From: Tritrichomonas musculus
Taxonomy: Eukaryota > Parabasalia > Tritrichomonadida > Tritrichomonadidae
Length of the DNA: 64,000 nt
Assembly (NCBI GenBank): GCA_039105265.1
Contig: JAPFFF010000019.1
Location: forward strand, 2,078,501-2,142,500
Direction of reading: 5' to 3'
In this document: piece after piece, positions 1 to 10,228 of the stretch
Layout: every line of letters begins with the position of its first letter
Position numbering within the stretch: position 1 is the stretch's first letter
Notes under the pieces: model-generated
The model's database searches: none
Seen by the model: the letters and a program-made list of their open reading frames with translations, nothing else
What the model was told of the DNA's origin: nothing
Made by a program: the position numbers and the translations under genes

Positions 1-40
1 TTGGTTGAGTTGTGGCTGCGTTTGTTGTGTTGCTGCTCAT
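1..40 (-). CDS. Start of an unidentified gene running off the left edge
   Basis: Only about 13 codons are visible, beginning MSSNTTNAATTQ. The start is supported by an upstream CAAAAATAAA (83-92, TTTATTTTTG on the coding strand) and a TTTTTTATC-type string, both of which recur before other genes here. It would be the gene after PolB in the same direction. Nothing can be said of its function. Confidence 0.4.
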   Translation of the reverse strand, partial: MSSNTTNAATTQP

Positions 41-131
41 TGTTTGAATTGATGATAAAAAATTGATTTAAAAATAAAACAACAAAAATAAATTGATTTT
101 CAAGAGCATTTTTCTGCTTCTAGCATTTCGT

Positions 132-3100
132 TTAATGATTCTCAATGAAATAATCCTTTGCAGTGAAACCATTGACATAAGGACAACAACAATGATTTGA
201 TAATACCAACATTTTTGAATGTGCTGCTGTTAATGCATTTTTGATAACAGTTATTTTACTCATCAGTTGTGAATTCATTTGAAGGTTTATGTTCTTTCCT
301 TTCATTATTGTTTGTCTGTCAATGATATCTTTATAATCACTTGATTTGATGTTGTTCTTCTTCAATGATATACCTTTGAGCTTTAATGAAATTGTTTTGT
401 CATCTGACCAAATCGTATAACACTTAGCACACAAAGCAACTTGATTTGCTCCAAACTTTTCTACACAGCATCCGAGTATCTTTTTCTCATCATATACATC
501 ATTGATTGCTGGGTTTGGCATAAAGCTATAAATGTGTTTATCATAAAATGATTTGTCTTTGATGACGTAATCAAACAACTGGTCAATCGGTTTATTCATA
601 TCACCAGCGATTGACATGTAAAGGCTATCTGTATCGACCGAGTTGAAATGAATCCGATTCATATCAATACATTTGTAAAGAAAGTCATAAAGGAAAGTCA
701 AATACCAGTATTTCGCATTGTCTAATGTCCAAAATGATTCCTGAAGACATGTATTACATTTGAATGAATGAGGTTGTGATTGTATCAAATAACAATCATT
801 TGACAATTTACATCCATTGCGATAAGTATCGGATGCTATTAATTGAAATGCTTTATTTTTATCAACAATTCTTACTTTATTGAAGTTCTCTGAATTCATA
901 CCGTCATAACCGTAAGAACCATTCATACTAATCTTGTAAAACTTTTCGTTCCCGTGTGCCTTTCCCGACAATATATCTTGACGCTTCTTCATAAACTCAC
1001 AAACAAATTGATTGAATCCGTCATGAGCTTCATATAAACTTAAGCTCTTAATGTCATCAACTATAAGTCCGTGGTCAATTAAAAACCATAAAAGGTAATT
1101 CGAGAACGTCATAAATGTACCGCATGTATCAAGCAACATTGTCAGCTTTCTTGTTTCTTTATCTGCTGAATTCAGTTTATTGTCTTTCATATATTTGTAC
1201 ATATAGCTTCCGATTGTTTGTTCATCATTCATTATATTGATATTTCTAAACACAGGGGGAAAGTTAATCAAATCATTGATTTTATTCTTTGGGCATCTCA
1301 ATTTGACTTCAGCTTTGAATATAAACTCAGGGTTTGCATCAAATCGTTTCTTTGATTGAATGATATTCATTGCAGCATTGAATACCTTTTCATTCTTGTT
1401 TCCTTGTTCATCATAAACATCAAATCGTTTTATAAATGAACCAGGCATGTACATGATTCCTCCGTGATAAGGATTAAATGAATGTTTTACTGAACTGAAT
1501 GATGAAGGATACAATGAATTGAAATCAATACCAGCAACGTGTGAGACTATGTTTGAAGTGTCATAGCTGATGATTCTGTCATTAACGGCATCATATTTGA
1601 GTTTATTGATTAATGTTTGACCTCTGATGTTCACACGATGAAGTACATTTGATAAACCCCCCGTTATATTCTCTCTCAAATTGTAATATTCTTTTTCATC
1701 TGTTATGAGTGTTGGCAGGTGATGGAGCTTGCAGAATTTCTTCAATTGTATTTTGGTTCTTGTTATCTTGTCGTCATCACGTTGTCTCAAACGATTACAT
1801 TCAGCACAAGCAAGTAAACAGTTATCAATCTGATGTCCTTTGTTGTTATCTATTCGGTCTAGTGTTGGTTTGTTGTTGTAAGTGAAGTGTTCACCACACA
1901 AATGACATTTGCCTGTTTCATTTGAATTGTACAATTTCATTAAAGCATCAAAATCCTTTTCACTAACACATTTTGATATATCACGTTGATTTTCTTTCGT
2001 CTGGGTCGATGAATCTCCTTTTTGCAAGCAAAAATTGTGCTTCATGTCTTGCTTTCTATAGTTATCACATTTATTAATCCACCATTTCATTGTTGGTTTA
2101 AATGTATTTGTTTTATTGATGATTTCATAGTCGTTCTTCGGGTTGAAATCTTTGTAAGCAAGAGCATATTTGATACATGATGCGTTCTTTGACAATGAAA
2201 GATTGCTAATTAAATCAACTTTGTATTCAGCATTCATTTGAATAAGGTTGTCAATAGGATTAATCATCATTTCAACATCATTGTCATTGTATGATAACAA
2301 GTAATCCCAACGTGTTGCAAACCTCTTTGAATCAATCAAATACTCCTCATAATCAGCTTTCGTTAATGGGTTCTTTTGATTGAGATAACTGTAAAAGTCT
2401 TCATATTTGAACGGTTCACTCTTTGATAACACTTCATTATAATTATCACTGTTGATTGCTTCATAAGGAAAGACACCTTTCGAACTGTTAGATATACCGC
2501 CAAAATCGATTCCAAACTGTTTGAGTGTTCCTCCAGCAACAAATGCTTGTGTGTCAATGAATCGTAATCGAATGGGATACTTTGATGATTTCAATATGAA
2601 TTGTTTCAATGATGTAGCTGTTCCAATCATTCCGCTATCGATAGACCAATGATTTTTAATCAATTGCTCTTTGAATAAGTTTGAATCAAATCGTGATGAA
2701 TTAAAACCGAACACTGTTATTGTTTTCAATGATGAATCTATTTTATTGAGTTCTTCTTCCGATTTATCTTTAATGAATGATTTTAAATGATTCAACTTAT
2801 CAACATACACATCACAGCCAACAACAAATAACCATTCAATCCATTTGGCAATGAATTCATTTGTTCTTATATCAAAGTTCTTTGTTATCAAACCTTTATC
2901 AAGTTTCACACATGATGAAACACTCAAAGGAATCAATCGAGAATTGATAACTGATTTATCACTGACTTTCTTTTCAATCTTTTGCTCCATTGTTTCAAAA
3001 TCATAAGTGATATAATGAATTGTTGGCTTCCATTCAAGTTCATATGAAAGACAATACAAATAAACAGGATTGTTTAAAATGTGTGGACAATATGGCAAAG

Positions 3101-4443
3101 CTTCTCGTGAAGGAATGAAATCCTTTTTGAATTTGCCATCACATTTATCTACATGTCTGTTGAATCTGTCAATATTGTGATTTCCTTTGTGAATGTATGA
3201 ACCACAATGAGGACAAATATGAATATTTGTTAATGCTTCAGCATTGATGATGTACATGATGTGAAGTATCTTATCCTTTGAATACAATAGAGCTGAAAAC
3301 GTTTTGTTTGATTCGTCTGTGTTATGCCATTGGTCTTGTAAATCGAAAAAGCCTTTTTTATCTGTTTCAGTTTGGTTGTATTCATAAATGTTGACATTGA
3401 TGTTATGCTTCTTGGCTGATTCTTTCATTTCTTCAATCGTGATACCTTTAAACGAGTTGATGAATTGCTTTGCTGCTTTTGAAGGTTTCTTTGTATAGCT
3501 CAAACCGTGTTCATCACATAATATTTTCTTTGCTGCTGCTGTTCGGTCTGAGATTGTAAAAGGTCTTTTCATTAATTCTTTATTCAAACAACAAGCAAGA
3601 AATCGATACCAACACAAACAATCATCAACGTTATCAATAATGATATATTTATTTTTGCCAAACAATTCTGAAACTTCATCAATCTTACCCGTTATCTTAA
3701 CGACTCGTGAAATTGTAAACGATACTGACCAAACGATACACAATTTGATGTTTGAAGCCGTGGTTTCATATTCATGAATCTTTGATTCAATATACAGTTT
3801 AACTTTGTCAATATCTTTATTCTCTCTGACAATTATTGGAATTGCTGCTTTATAGTTCTTCCATTTGATATCACTTGCTTCATACGTGTACCTTTCGTTT
3901 TCATTCTTGGGCGGTATCTCAAATATACCAGTCAATTGAAAATATATTTTGAACGGTTTCACTTCTTGTTTAAATACTGTTTCAGTCAAATATTCATTGA
4001 TGTCTTCAATTGATGATACACCATTTTTGTAATATATTTTGATTGGTTCTTTACTGTCTTCATCTAATCGTTCAACCTTTTCATTATCATTTGGGAACTG
4101 GTCAATAAAATGACTGCATGCTTCTACTGCTTCATCAAAGTTCTCAGGTTCATTGATTATGAAATATGAATCATGTTTTGAATGAACACCTTTATAGCCA
4201 AACTTTTTGATGTATTCAATTAATTCAGCATTTTCATTGTTGAATCGAATGTCTTCATATCGTTGAGGTTGTTTGTTTGTCTTTGGTGGTAATGGTCTCA
4301 ATAATATATTTTCAGATTTAATTAATTGAAGGGCTTTGTTGAGTGCATCATGAGCTATTTTAATATTGACCTCGATTTGCTTTTGTTTTTGTTTTTGTTC
4401 ATCATCTTGTTCTTCTTCATGTTCTTCCTCTTCTTCATATTGT

Positions 4444-4474
<31 letters not shown>

Positions 4475-4727
4475 GTTCTTCTGCTTCTTTCTTCATTCTA
4501 TTGACGAAATGTAATATTGATATGTCATCTATTCTATTACCTTCATGTTCTCTAAAACCGTATGAATTCAGATAGTTTTCTAAGATTGATTTGAAGTGTT
4601 TAACATCATAATCACTAGGTTTAGATGTTGATAAGCGAGGTTTTAATTGAAGTTCATTATTGATATACCTGATTTGTTCAATAACAAATGATTTGGTATC
4701 TTTTTGATAGTAATAACGAGAACTCAT
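132..4727 (-). CDS. polB: Protein-primed family B DNA polymerase with HNH-like zinc insert
   Basis: Replicative DNA polymerase of the element, presumed to use a protein primer as in other Polintons. Of 1531 residues, about 85-118 are a Glu-rich tract; about 504-530 a C2H2-like zinc finger (CPHC...H...C). Exonuclease motifs: DFET near 576, NSSRFDSNLF, YNDNDV near 811. Polymerase motifs: DFNSLYP near 1068, KISMNGSYG near 1265, VDTDSLY near 1363. Between exo III and motif A lies an HNH-like segment (CHLC at 941, LDRIDNNKGH, DN, CAECN near 981). The start at 4727 has the TAAATG context. The C-terminus matches the partial polymerase at the right edge of the window (NGFTAKDYFIENH against HGLTSEDYIICNSN). 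Family call firm; the role of the HNH-like insert is unknown. Confidence 0.92.
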
Positions 4728-4813
4728 TTATGATATAATTAAAAAATCAAATTATTTGAAATTTGAAAAATGTTAAATCAAAAAAAATAATTCAGGTTTT
4801 TTATTTCATTGAA

Positions 4814-5362
4814 ATGACAGAATTAATAGAGATATTGAAACATGTTGATGCAATCCGTCATTTGTTGACGATATTGATTGCTAAATCAGATGACCATGAA
4901 GCTTTCAGGAACCTTGTGAATAACGTTTCATTTGACAATGACAATAATGATTCATCATCAGATGAAGAAAATCTGCCCCATTTCTCTAAACAAAATAGCT
5001 TATTGAATGATATAACACCAAAAAGTGATAAACCAAAGCGCTCCTTATTCAATTCATCAAAGTTCTTGAACGCTCATGAACGCGAATTAGTTATACAGTT
5101 CCTTGATGATGAACGAATGAATGAAATTAATAAGTTGCCAGCACATAAACAAGCATCATACACAAAACTATTAATCAAAAAGCATTTAAACATAGATATA
5201 TCAACGTACATGGTTAACAAGATTCTCACATTGAAAAGGCAACAGACTCATGACAATGAAGGGACAAAGTCCCCTTTTGCGAAGCAAAATGATGATGACA
5301 ATGATAACAATAACAATAACAATAATAACAATAACAATCAAAGAAGACCACAATTGATTTGA
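4814..5362 (+). CDS. Unknown acidic protein with Asn tail, 182 aa
   Basis: No family recognised. The N-terminus (MTELIEILKHVDAIRHLL) is helical; the middle is acidic and Ser-rich; residues about 96-140 look folded; the tail is a run of Asn from an AAC repeat (about 5301-5337). The ATG at 4814 is preferred over upstream non-ATG codons because TCATT, a Trichomonas Inr-like string, lies just before it. A two-hairpin cassette (5261-5289) is read in frame as EGTKSPFAKQN, and almost the same peptide occurs in the ATPase at 6446. It is divergent from PolB. Confidence 0.6.
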   Translation: MTELIEILKHVDAIRHLLTILIAKSDDHEAFRNLVNNVSFDNDNNDSSSDEENLPHFSKQNSLLNDITPKSDKPKRSLFNSSKFLNAHERELVIQFLDDERMNEINKLPAHKQASYTKLLIKKHLNIDISTYMVNKILTLKRQQTHDNEGTKSPFAKQNDDDNDNNNNNNNNNNNQRRPQLI

Positions 5363-5383
5363 ATTCATTGAATCATTTGAAGT

Positions 5384-5402
5384 TTTATTTTTGGTTTAAA
5401 TG
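5384..5402 (+). promoter_or_regulatory. TTTATTTTTG box followed by TAAATG
   Basis: TTTATTTTTG at 5384-5393 lies seven bases before the start codon at 5400, which has the TAAATG context. The same box lies before genes at 5710, 16438, 59422, 53535 (minus) and 33925 (minus). A promoter role is inferred. Confidence 0.45.
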
Positions 5403-5645
5403 AATAGTGCCATTAATGGTTTGAGTTGTGATACATCATCTTTACACGCTCAGTTTAGAAGGGTAAAGGATAAGATATTTGATAAATGTATGAATTCTGA
5501 AGATGACGCATTAAACGGAAAGTTTGATAAGATGATTCACACATTGTCAATATATAAACAACTATTTAATGATATTGAATCGATTAAAATACAATTAAGA
5601 GCTATTGATGAACGTATCAAATCAGCTGAACAGATGACTTTATAA
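5400..5645 (+). CDS. Small helical protein, 81 aa
   Basis: No family recognised. The sequence is charged and rich in Ile, Lys and Asp, with heptad-like spacing in the second half (YKQLFNDIESIKIQLRAIDER), suggesting a coiled coil. It lies between the 182-aa acidic gene and the ARILSSE-type gene on one strand, with its own box and TAAATG start. In Mav-C and Mav-G a coiled-coil gene of like size (77 aa) occurs elsewhere, but I see no clear sequence match. Confidence 0.55.
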   Translation: MNSAINGLSCDTSSLHAQFRRVKDKIFDKCMNSEDDALNGKFDKMIHTLSIYKQLFNDIESIKIQLRAIDERIKSAEQMTL

Positions 5646-5709
5646 ATGAATCATTGAATGACTCATCATTAATGTTGTTTTATTTTTGTTTAAAACGAAT
5701 AACTTTAAA

Positions 5710-6279
5710 ATGAATAAAGCTCGTATACTATCATCCGAGAACGATGCATCAGTTAAGCAGGAACAATCAACCAGTATTAATATAAACATCAAACCAAAGC
5801 AACCACAACCAGTTGAATATCCATCAGTTCAACCATTACCACAATCATCTCAAGCCACAAATTTTACTATACCTCAGATGAGTGGAGTATATCAATCACA
5901 GCATCCAACAAACAACGTTTCCCTAGAAAGAGGTATCAGTGATATTGGAGCTGATATAACAGAACTTGAAACCAAAAACAAATTTCTTGAGATATTGTTA
6001 TCAATCTATGAAACAAATCCAATAAAAGTCAATGATTTATTGATTTGTCATTCAAATACATTAATGGAACTCATCAAATTACTAACACAAGCTGATAAAG
6101 TTGAATTGATTGTCAATGATGATTGTTCATGTAGTGGTTGTGTTTCTCGTGCCAAATATCTTTTAATTGATAGGATATTGGTGTACAAAAATAATGAATC
6201 AAATGACTTGAAATACAAATATAATAGCATTTATACCGAACTCATTAGACACAACATTTCATTGAAAACATGTATTTAA
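5710..6279 (+). CDS. Conserved Maverick protein, ARILSSE family, 189 aa
   Basis: Function unknown; one of three homologues here (also 33233-33925 and 53749-54351, both minus). All share an N-terminal ARILSSExDxxxKQEQ motif, a Pro/Gln-rich linker, and a C-terminal domain (LETKNKFLEILLSIYETNP, then CHSNTLMELIKLL, then a Cys cluster SCSGC). The start is MNKARILSS at 5710, after a TTTATTTTTG box at 5679-5688. In Mav-A and Mav-G it sits beside the tiny membrane protein and the ATPase, so a part in virion assembly is a guess from context. Confidence 0.7.
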   Translation: MNKARILSSENDASVKQEQSTSININIKPKQPQPVEYPSVQPLPQSSQATNFTIPQMSGVYQSQHPTNNVSLERGISDIGADITELETKNKFLEILLSIYETNPIKVNDLLICHSNTLMELIKLLTQADKVELIVNDDCSCSGCVSRAKYLLIDRILVYKNNESNDLKYKYNSIYTELIRHNISLKTCI

Positions 6280-6289
6280 AAACTAATAA

Positions 6290-6421
6290 ATGATATATGA
6301 AATATTAGTTGTTTCATTACTAACAGGTTTATTTTTAGTGAAGCTTGTTGAAGTATCATTAATGATTCCTGACAAAGAACCAGAACTCAGTGAAGAGATA
6401 AGAACAAAAATGTATTCATGA
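6290..6421 (+). CDS. Tiny single-pass membrane protein, 43 aa
   Basis: The first 26 residues are strongly hydrophobic (EILVVSLLTGLFLVKLVEV), followed by an acidic-to-basic tail (PDKEPELSEEIRTKMYS). The start has the TAAATG context. A homologue of 49 residues lies at the same place in Mav-G (53589-53738): hydrophobic helix, then EDEPPELTDELRRTLYA. The shared tail pattern PELxxExRxxxY and shared position between the ARILSSE gene and the ATPase support a real gene. It may be a membrane-bound virion or assembly factor (inference). Confidence 0.65.
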   Translation: MIYEILVVSLLTGLFLVKLVEVSLMIPDKEPELSEEIRTKMYS

Positions 6422-6445
6422 AGAGCTTTAACGAAAACTAAAGAA

Positions 6446-7390
6446 ATGAAACGTTTCATGAAACCCACACAGTTTAATTATAATGAGATTTTATTCTCTA
6501 ATAGCTCTGATTATGATGATGACCAAATGAGTTTTGCATTTGAATATGAATCATTCAAGCCAACAGTTAATGAAAAGACATTTAATATTGATGATGAAAT
6601 GAATAAAGCATATCAACGCAATGAATCAAAAATAAAAAACGAATCAATCAGACCAATCGCAAACGGTATCTATTCATATTACAATTCATTGAACATACTC
6701 GTTGGACAGCAAGGTAAAGGAAAGAGCCATATAATGCTACGAGATGTTATTCAAATGTCTCGAATGAAGAACGCTGGCTTTCATTTAATTGTTTATGTAT
6801 CACGAAACGGAACAATCAATGATGCAACATTCGAAAGCCAACGCGAATTGATACAGCTACCAATAAAAACTGTTGCTGACAACAATGCTGAAGAATATCT
6901 TAAACAACTTGATTTATATAAAGAGCTATATGACAAGTATTCATCAACACCAAAAATAGTAATCGAAGGGACGGAGTCACCTTTTGCGAAGCAAAATGAA
7001 AAGACCTTAAACGATATGTGTGACTTTCTTCATATCGATAAGCTAGGTCAACCGAATAAACCGTTAAATACAATCATTCTTTGTGAAGATGCGAGCCGTT
7101 CATTAATTTTAAAGACAGATTACTTTACAAATTATGTTTCACAGCTCAGACATAAACATTCAATCGTTTACATTAATATTCAGTTCTTCAAAGCAATCAA
7201 AACAGATTACAAGAATAATGCGACATCATTCTTTATCTTCAGTGGTTATTCAAGGCAAAAGTTAAGTTATGTATATCATCAAGTTCCAATGCCAATTGAG
7301 TTTGAACATTTATGGCAAAAATATAAAGACTTATCAGGTCATCAATTCGTGTTGGTCAATACGAGAACAAACACAATTGAAATTCATTAA
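6446..7390 (+). CDS. FtsK/A32-like genome-packaging ATPase, 314 aa
   Basis: Presumed motor that packages element DNA into capsids. Walker A is GQQGKGKS (87-94); Walker B ends IILCED (about 209-215). It shares long blocks with the Mav-G ATPase (IRPIANGIY, FHLIVYVSxNGxIND, LRHKxSIVYINIQFFK). Compared with that copy it holds an extra segment EGTESPFAKQNEK (about 174-186), encoded by a palindromic two-hairpin cassette (6968-6996) also present in the gene at 4814. The 3' end overlaps the convergent p152 gene by 4 bp. Family assignment is good; packaging is known for the family, not shown here. Confidence 0.85.
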   Translation: MKRFMKPTQFNYNEILFSNSSDYDDDQMSFAFEYESFKPTVNEKTFNIDDEMNKAYQRNESKIKNESIRPIANGIYSYYNSLNILVGQQGKGKSHIMLRDVIQMSRMKNAGFHLIVYVSRNGTINDATFESQRELIQLPIKTVADNNAEEYLKQLDLYKELYDKYSSTPKIVIEGTESPFAKQNEKTLNDMCDFLHIDKLGQPNKPLNTIILCEDASRSLILKTDYFTNYVSQLRHKHSIVYINIQFFKAIKTDYKNNATSFFIFSGYSRQKLSYVYHQVPMPIEFEHLWQKYKDLSGHQFVLVNTRTNTIEIH

Positions 7391-7845
7391 TCTAATATGA
7401 GCTGTTGTTGAACACCAACAAATAGTTGAGGTGTATTGATATTATATTTTTGTCTGATCTGTTCGATGAGTTCCTTTGTTTTCTTATCATTGACTTTCCT
7501 GATACTGTAATTATAATACTTGTATTCTTTAAATGATTGCTCTTCATTTGAACCTTCAACGAAGAACTCAATAGATGTTGTTGATATTCTTCTTCTAACA
7601 TTTGATGTTAATGTTATATATTCGAGACCAAGGTCGACAATCTTATCATAATATAATCGTTTGAATTCATTATCTTTGTTCTTCAATGATATGTATATCA
7701 CTTTAGATTTATATGCAGCCTTTCCACAAGGTATCGGGTATCTATCACACAATATTGAGAAATCACATTGTTTGAACTTCTCTGATTCATCTAACATATC
7801 AATCAATGAATTGACATAATCATAAACCTTTGGTGTACTTGACAT
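7387..7845 (-). CDS. Conserved terminal protein, 152 aa
   Basis: Homologue of the 159-aa gene at the left end of Mav-G (52097-52576). Shared blocks are QCxFxILCD(R/K)(Y/F)P, GLE(Y/F)(I/V)xL(S/T)SNxRR(R/K)(I/L)S, EFF(V), and YYNYSI. In both elements it is next to the ATPase and near the terminus, and a fragment of it remains in the lone terminus at 10229-10746. No known domain recognised; I cannot say whether it is a structural or a replication protein. Confidence 0.7.
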   Translation of the reverse strand: MSSTPKVYDYVNSLIDMLDESEKFKQCDFSILCDRYPIPCGKAAYKSKVIYISLKNKDNEFKRLYYDKIVDLGLEYITLTSNVRRRISTTSIEFFVEGSNEEQSFKEYKYYNYSIRKVNDKKTKELIEQIRQKYNINTPQLFVGVQQQLILD

Positions 7846-7919
7846 ATCTTTATCATGAAATTAAAAAACAAAAAATAAAAATAAAGTTCATCAACTTGAG
7901 AATGAATTAAATGAATTGT

Positions 7920-8126
7920 CTAATAAATGAGTTCTTCAAGCGTGGTTATTAATTGTTCAGGTCCGTTGAATTTCTTTAGTTGTTCAATAAAGTGATTTAT
8001 CTCTTTTAGTACTCCGTCAACAACATCATCATTATCATAAAGGTATTTTAATGCAGGTCTCCATCCTTTTAGCTTTTTGTTGATTCTATTAATGAGAGTG
8101 CTTAATGTTTCGGCTTGGTTTGACAT
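7920..8126 (-). CDS. Small helical protein, 68 aa
   Basis: Unrecognised. It begins MSNQAETLSTLINRINKKL and is helical and charged throughout, closing with NGPEQLITTLEELIY. A TTTTTTATC string lies just before the start, as before the gene at 34235. It is the last gene before the right end of Mav-A. No counterpart was seen in Mav-G. Confidence 0.5.
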   Translation of the reverse strand: MSNQAETLSTLINRINKKLKGWRPALKYLYDNDDVVDGVLKEINHFIEQLKKFNGPEQLITTLEELIY

Positions 8127-8203
8127 TTTATAAATTGCTGATAAAAAAATAAAAAATTTTTGAAAGTTCTATTTTTCGTTGTTGTTATTTTTGTTCATTA
8201 GTC

Positions 8204-8253
8204 GTGTTGACGGTGGGCTTTAGCCCGACGGAAACCGACTGATATATACTACT
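8204..8253. repeat. Right terminus of Mav-A with hairpins
   Basis: Read inward from 8253 on the minus strand: AGTAGTATATATCAG, then CGG-TTT-CCG, then a hairpin made by GGGCT and AGCCC (about 8213-8224). Comparable starts occur at 38723 and 48332. The partner terminus is outside the window. Confidence 0.7.
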
Positions 8254-8444
8254 AAACAAGTTCAAAGATGTAAATTCAAAGATGAAGATTCTAAAGTGTC
8301 TACCCGATTTTTGAATGAAATGGGAGGCTAATTTTGAAAAAGTGGCGATTTTTTGAGTCATGGCGCCGATGTTTGGGGTCTGTAAACCCTATGACGAGGG
8401 GTCATTTTTTAATCCCCTGCACAAAAGCCCACCCATATACTACT
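8254..8444. mobile_element. Terminal 191 bp of a further Maverick
   Basis: A second ATATACTACT terminus lies at 8435-8444, preceded by GCCCACCC. The 191 bp between the two ends has no ORF and holds GGGG/CCCC inverted pairs. Either Mav-A inserted close to the end of an older element, or the terminus was duplicated. Fossil fragment. Confidence 0.5.
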
Positions 8445-10228
8445 CTCGCCCAAAAGAAAGTTAAAATGTAATCATTATAATATGTGATTTCATTAAAACC
8501 TATGAAATTTTATTTCTAATAAGCACAATCATTCATAATATCATATGATTATTATTTTTCACTTGATATTTTAAATTAAATCAGGAGCATTTCACAAAAA
8601 AAATAGAAAATATTATTTTTTTTTGGATTTTATGAAATAAATGGCTTCTAACTTTTTTTCTATTTCGCCCGGTCCTTTTATTTTAACAAATTATCTTTAA
8701 CATTGTGTAAATATATTTATGTTAAAATTTTAAGATTTATACATTTTTTATTTCTTAGAAAAAGGATGATTTATTTTTTTTTTCAATATGAAAAAACGAT
8801 TAAAAAGCTTTCAAAATTCAAAAAATATGGCATCAATTTCATTTCGGAAGCATAAACAAAATTATTTTTCATAAATTCTTTAGTTTTTGCTTTTTAAGGA
8901 AGAAAAATGAAAAAATATAATTATAATTCCTATTATAAAAACTATCATATTAAATGAAATGTGATTTGCAACCTAATTGCCTTATTTTGTAGTTTTTTCT
9001 GATATATATCTATGCATATATAAATTTAATGATTTTTTATGAATATATTTTCCATTTGGGATTTTGGTATCAATTTTAAATATTAAAAAATTCATTTATA
9101 AGTTAACTTCTTTTGATTATATGAATAAGCACTTTTTATTTTAAGTCAGTGACATATTTTTATGTTTTTTAAGATTTTAATTAATTAAAATAATGCTGAA
9201 ATATTTTACACCTGTTATTCATAGAAATTTTGAAAACATCTTTCAAAAATAATATTTTGAATAGATTTTATATGCGTTTTAAATGCATTCAAATATTAAT
9301 TCTTAAATATAATAAAATTGAGCGAGGAAATTTATTTATAAATAGTATTTTAAAACAGAAAATAAATTTTATTATTATATTAATAATGTAAAACGAAAAA
9401 ATTTTCAGCACAATTTTCATATATTTCTAAAATCAACTTTTTTTTTATTTATTTTTGAATAGTTTTTTTTTTGATATGATTTTTTCTTCATGAATAAACA
9501 AATTTGTGATATTTGTAATATATCTATAGTTGCATATTAATATGATATTTTAGAAATATTTATTAATCTTTTGATGCATCTGTACCTTTTTAACTTTTAT
9601 AAGCAAATATTTTTTTTTATATTAAAAAGAATAAATCTTAATTAGTCATCTGTTTTTTTGTAAATTAAATGAATCTGAAAACAATTAATGATCTAAAATA
9701 TTCTTTTGTCATATTAGTTTGTATGGATCTTTTAAGTATGATTATATTTTTCACTTTTTTCAAAAAATTTCAAACATACTTAAAATTTTATTTGATAGAT
9801 TTCTTGGCCAATATAGATAAAATTTCATTTTAATATATACGCATATTATTAATATCAAATAACAATGTTATGTTTAAAATATCTCAACACCGGGCGTTTT
9901 GTACGATGTTTTTCTCTCTAAAGTGAAATGAACGAAATTACTATTTTTCTTATAATATCTAAACTTATCTTACTACATATCAATTTAAATATAATATAAT
10001 ATTATACCATCAAAAAATATAATAAATTATTTAAGTTAAAATTTCATAATATCTTTATTCATCGAATTATGAAAGTTTTTTTTTATAACTTTTCACATCA
10101 TTTCCCAGTCGTGTGGTACTACTTTATTTATTTTGATCATTTCAATATGTTAGTTACTTACTGAACTTTAAATTTATCCATTTTAAAATTCTGAAATATT
10201 TTTATTTCATTTTTCTATCTACTCTCAT
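8445..10228. other. AT-rich stretch without genes
   Basis: About 1.8 kb of markedly AT-rich DNA with many homopolymer runs and no ORF of 60 codons. I see no RNA gene, terminus or tandem array. Short GC-richer spots (about 8668-8676 and 9889-9904) are the only breaks in composition. It may be host intergenic DNA, the only stretch of its size here that does not look like element sequence. Confidence 0.6.

Larger units (their letters stand above)
1..8253. mobile_element. Mav-A: Maverick/Polinton, right part with right terminus
   Basis: Seen: PolB on the minus strand, small genes, a packaging ATPase and a terminal gene pair, ending at ATATACTACT (8244-8253). Read inward on the minus strand the end starts AGTAGTATATATCAG, matching the left ends at 38723 and 48332. 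The order ATPase, terminal p152-type gene, terminus mirrors the left end of Mav-G. The left part lies outside the window. All visible large frames look whole; age cannot be judged without a second terminus. Confidence 0.85.

Noticed and set aside
1784-1907. Intein in PolB
   Set aside because: No splice-junction residues (N-terminal Cys block, C-terminal HN plus Cys/Ser/Thr) are seen around the HNH-like segment, and it is not inside a polymerase motif.
4326-4575. Plus-strand ORFs rich in Phe/Leu and Ser/Cys
   Set aside because: Antisense shadow of the Glu tract of PolB.
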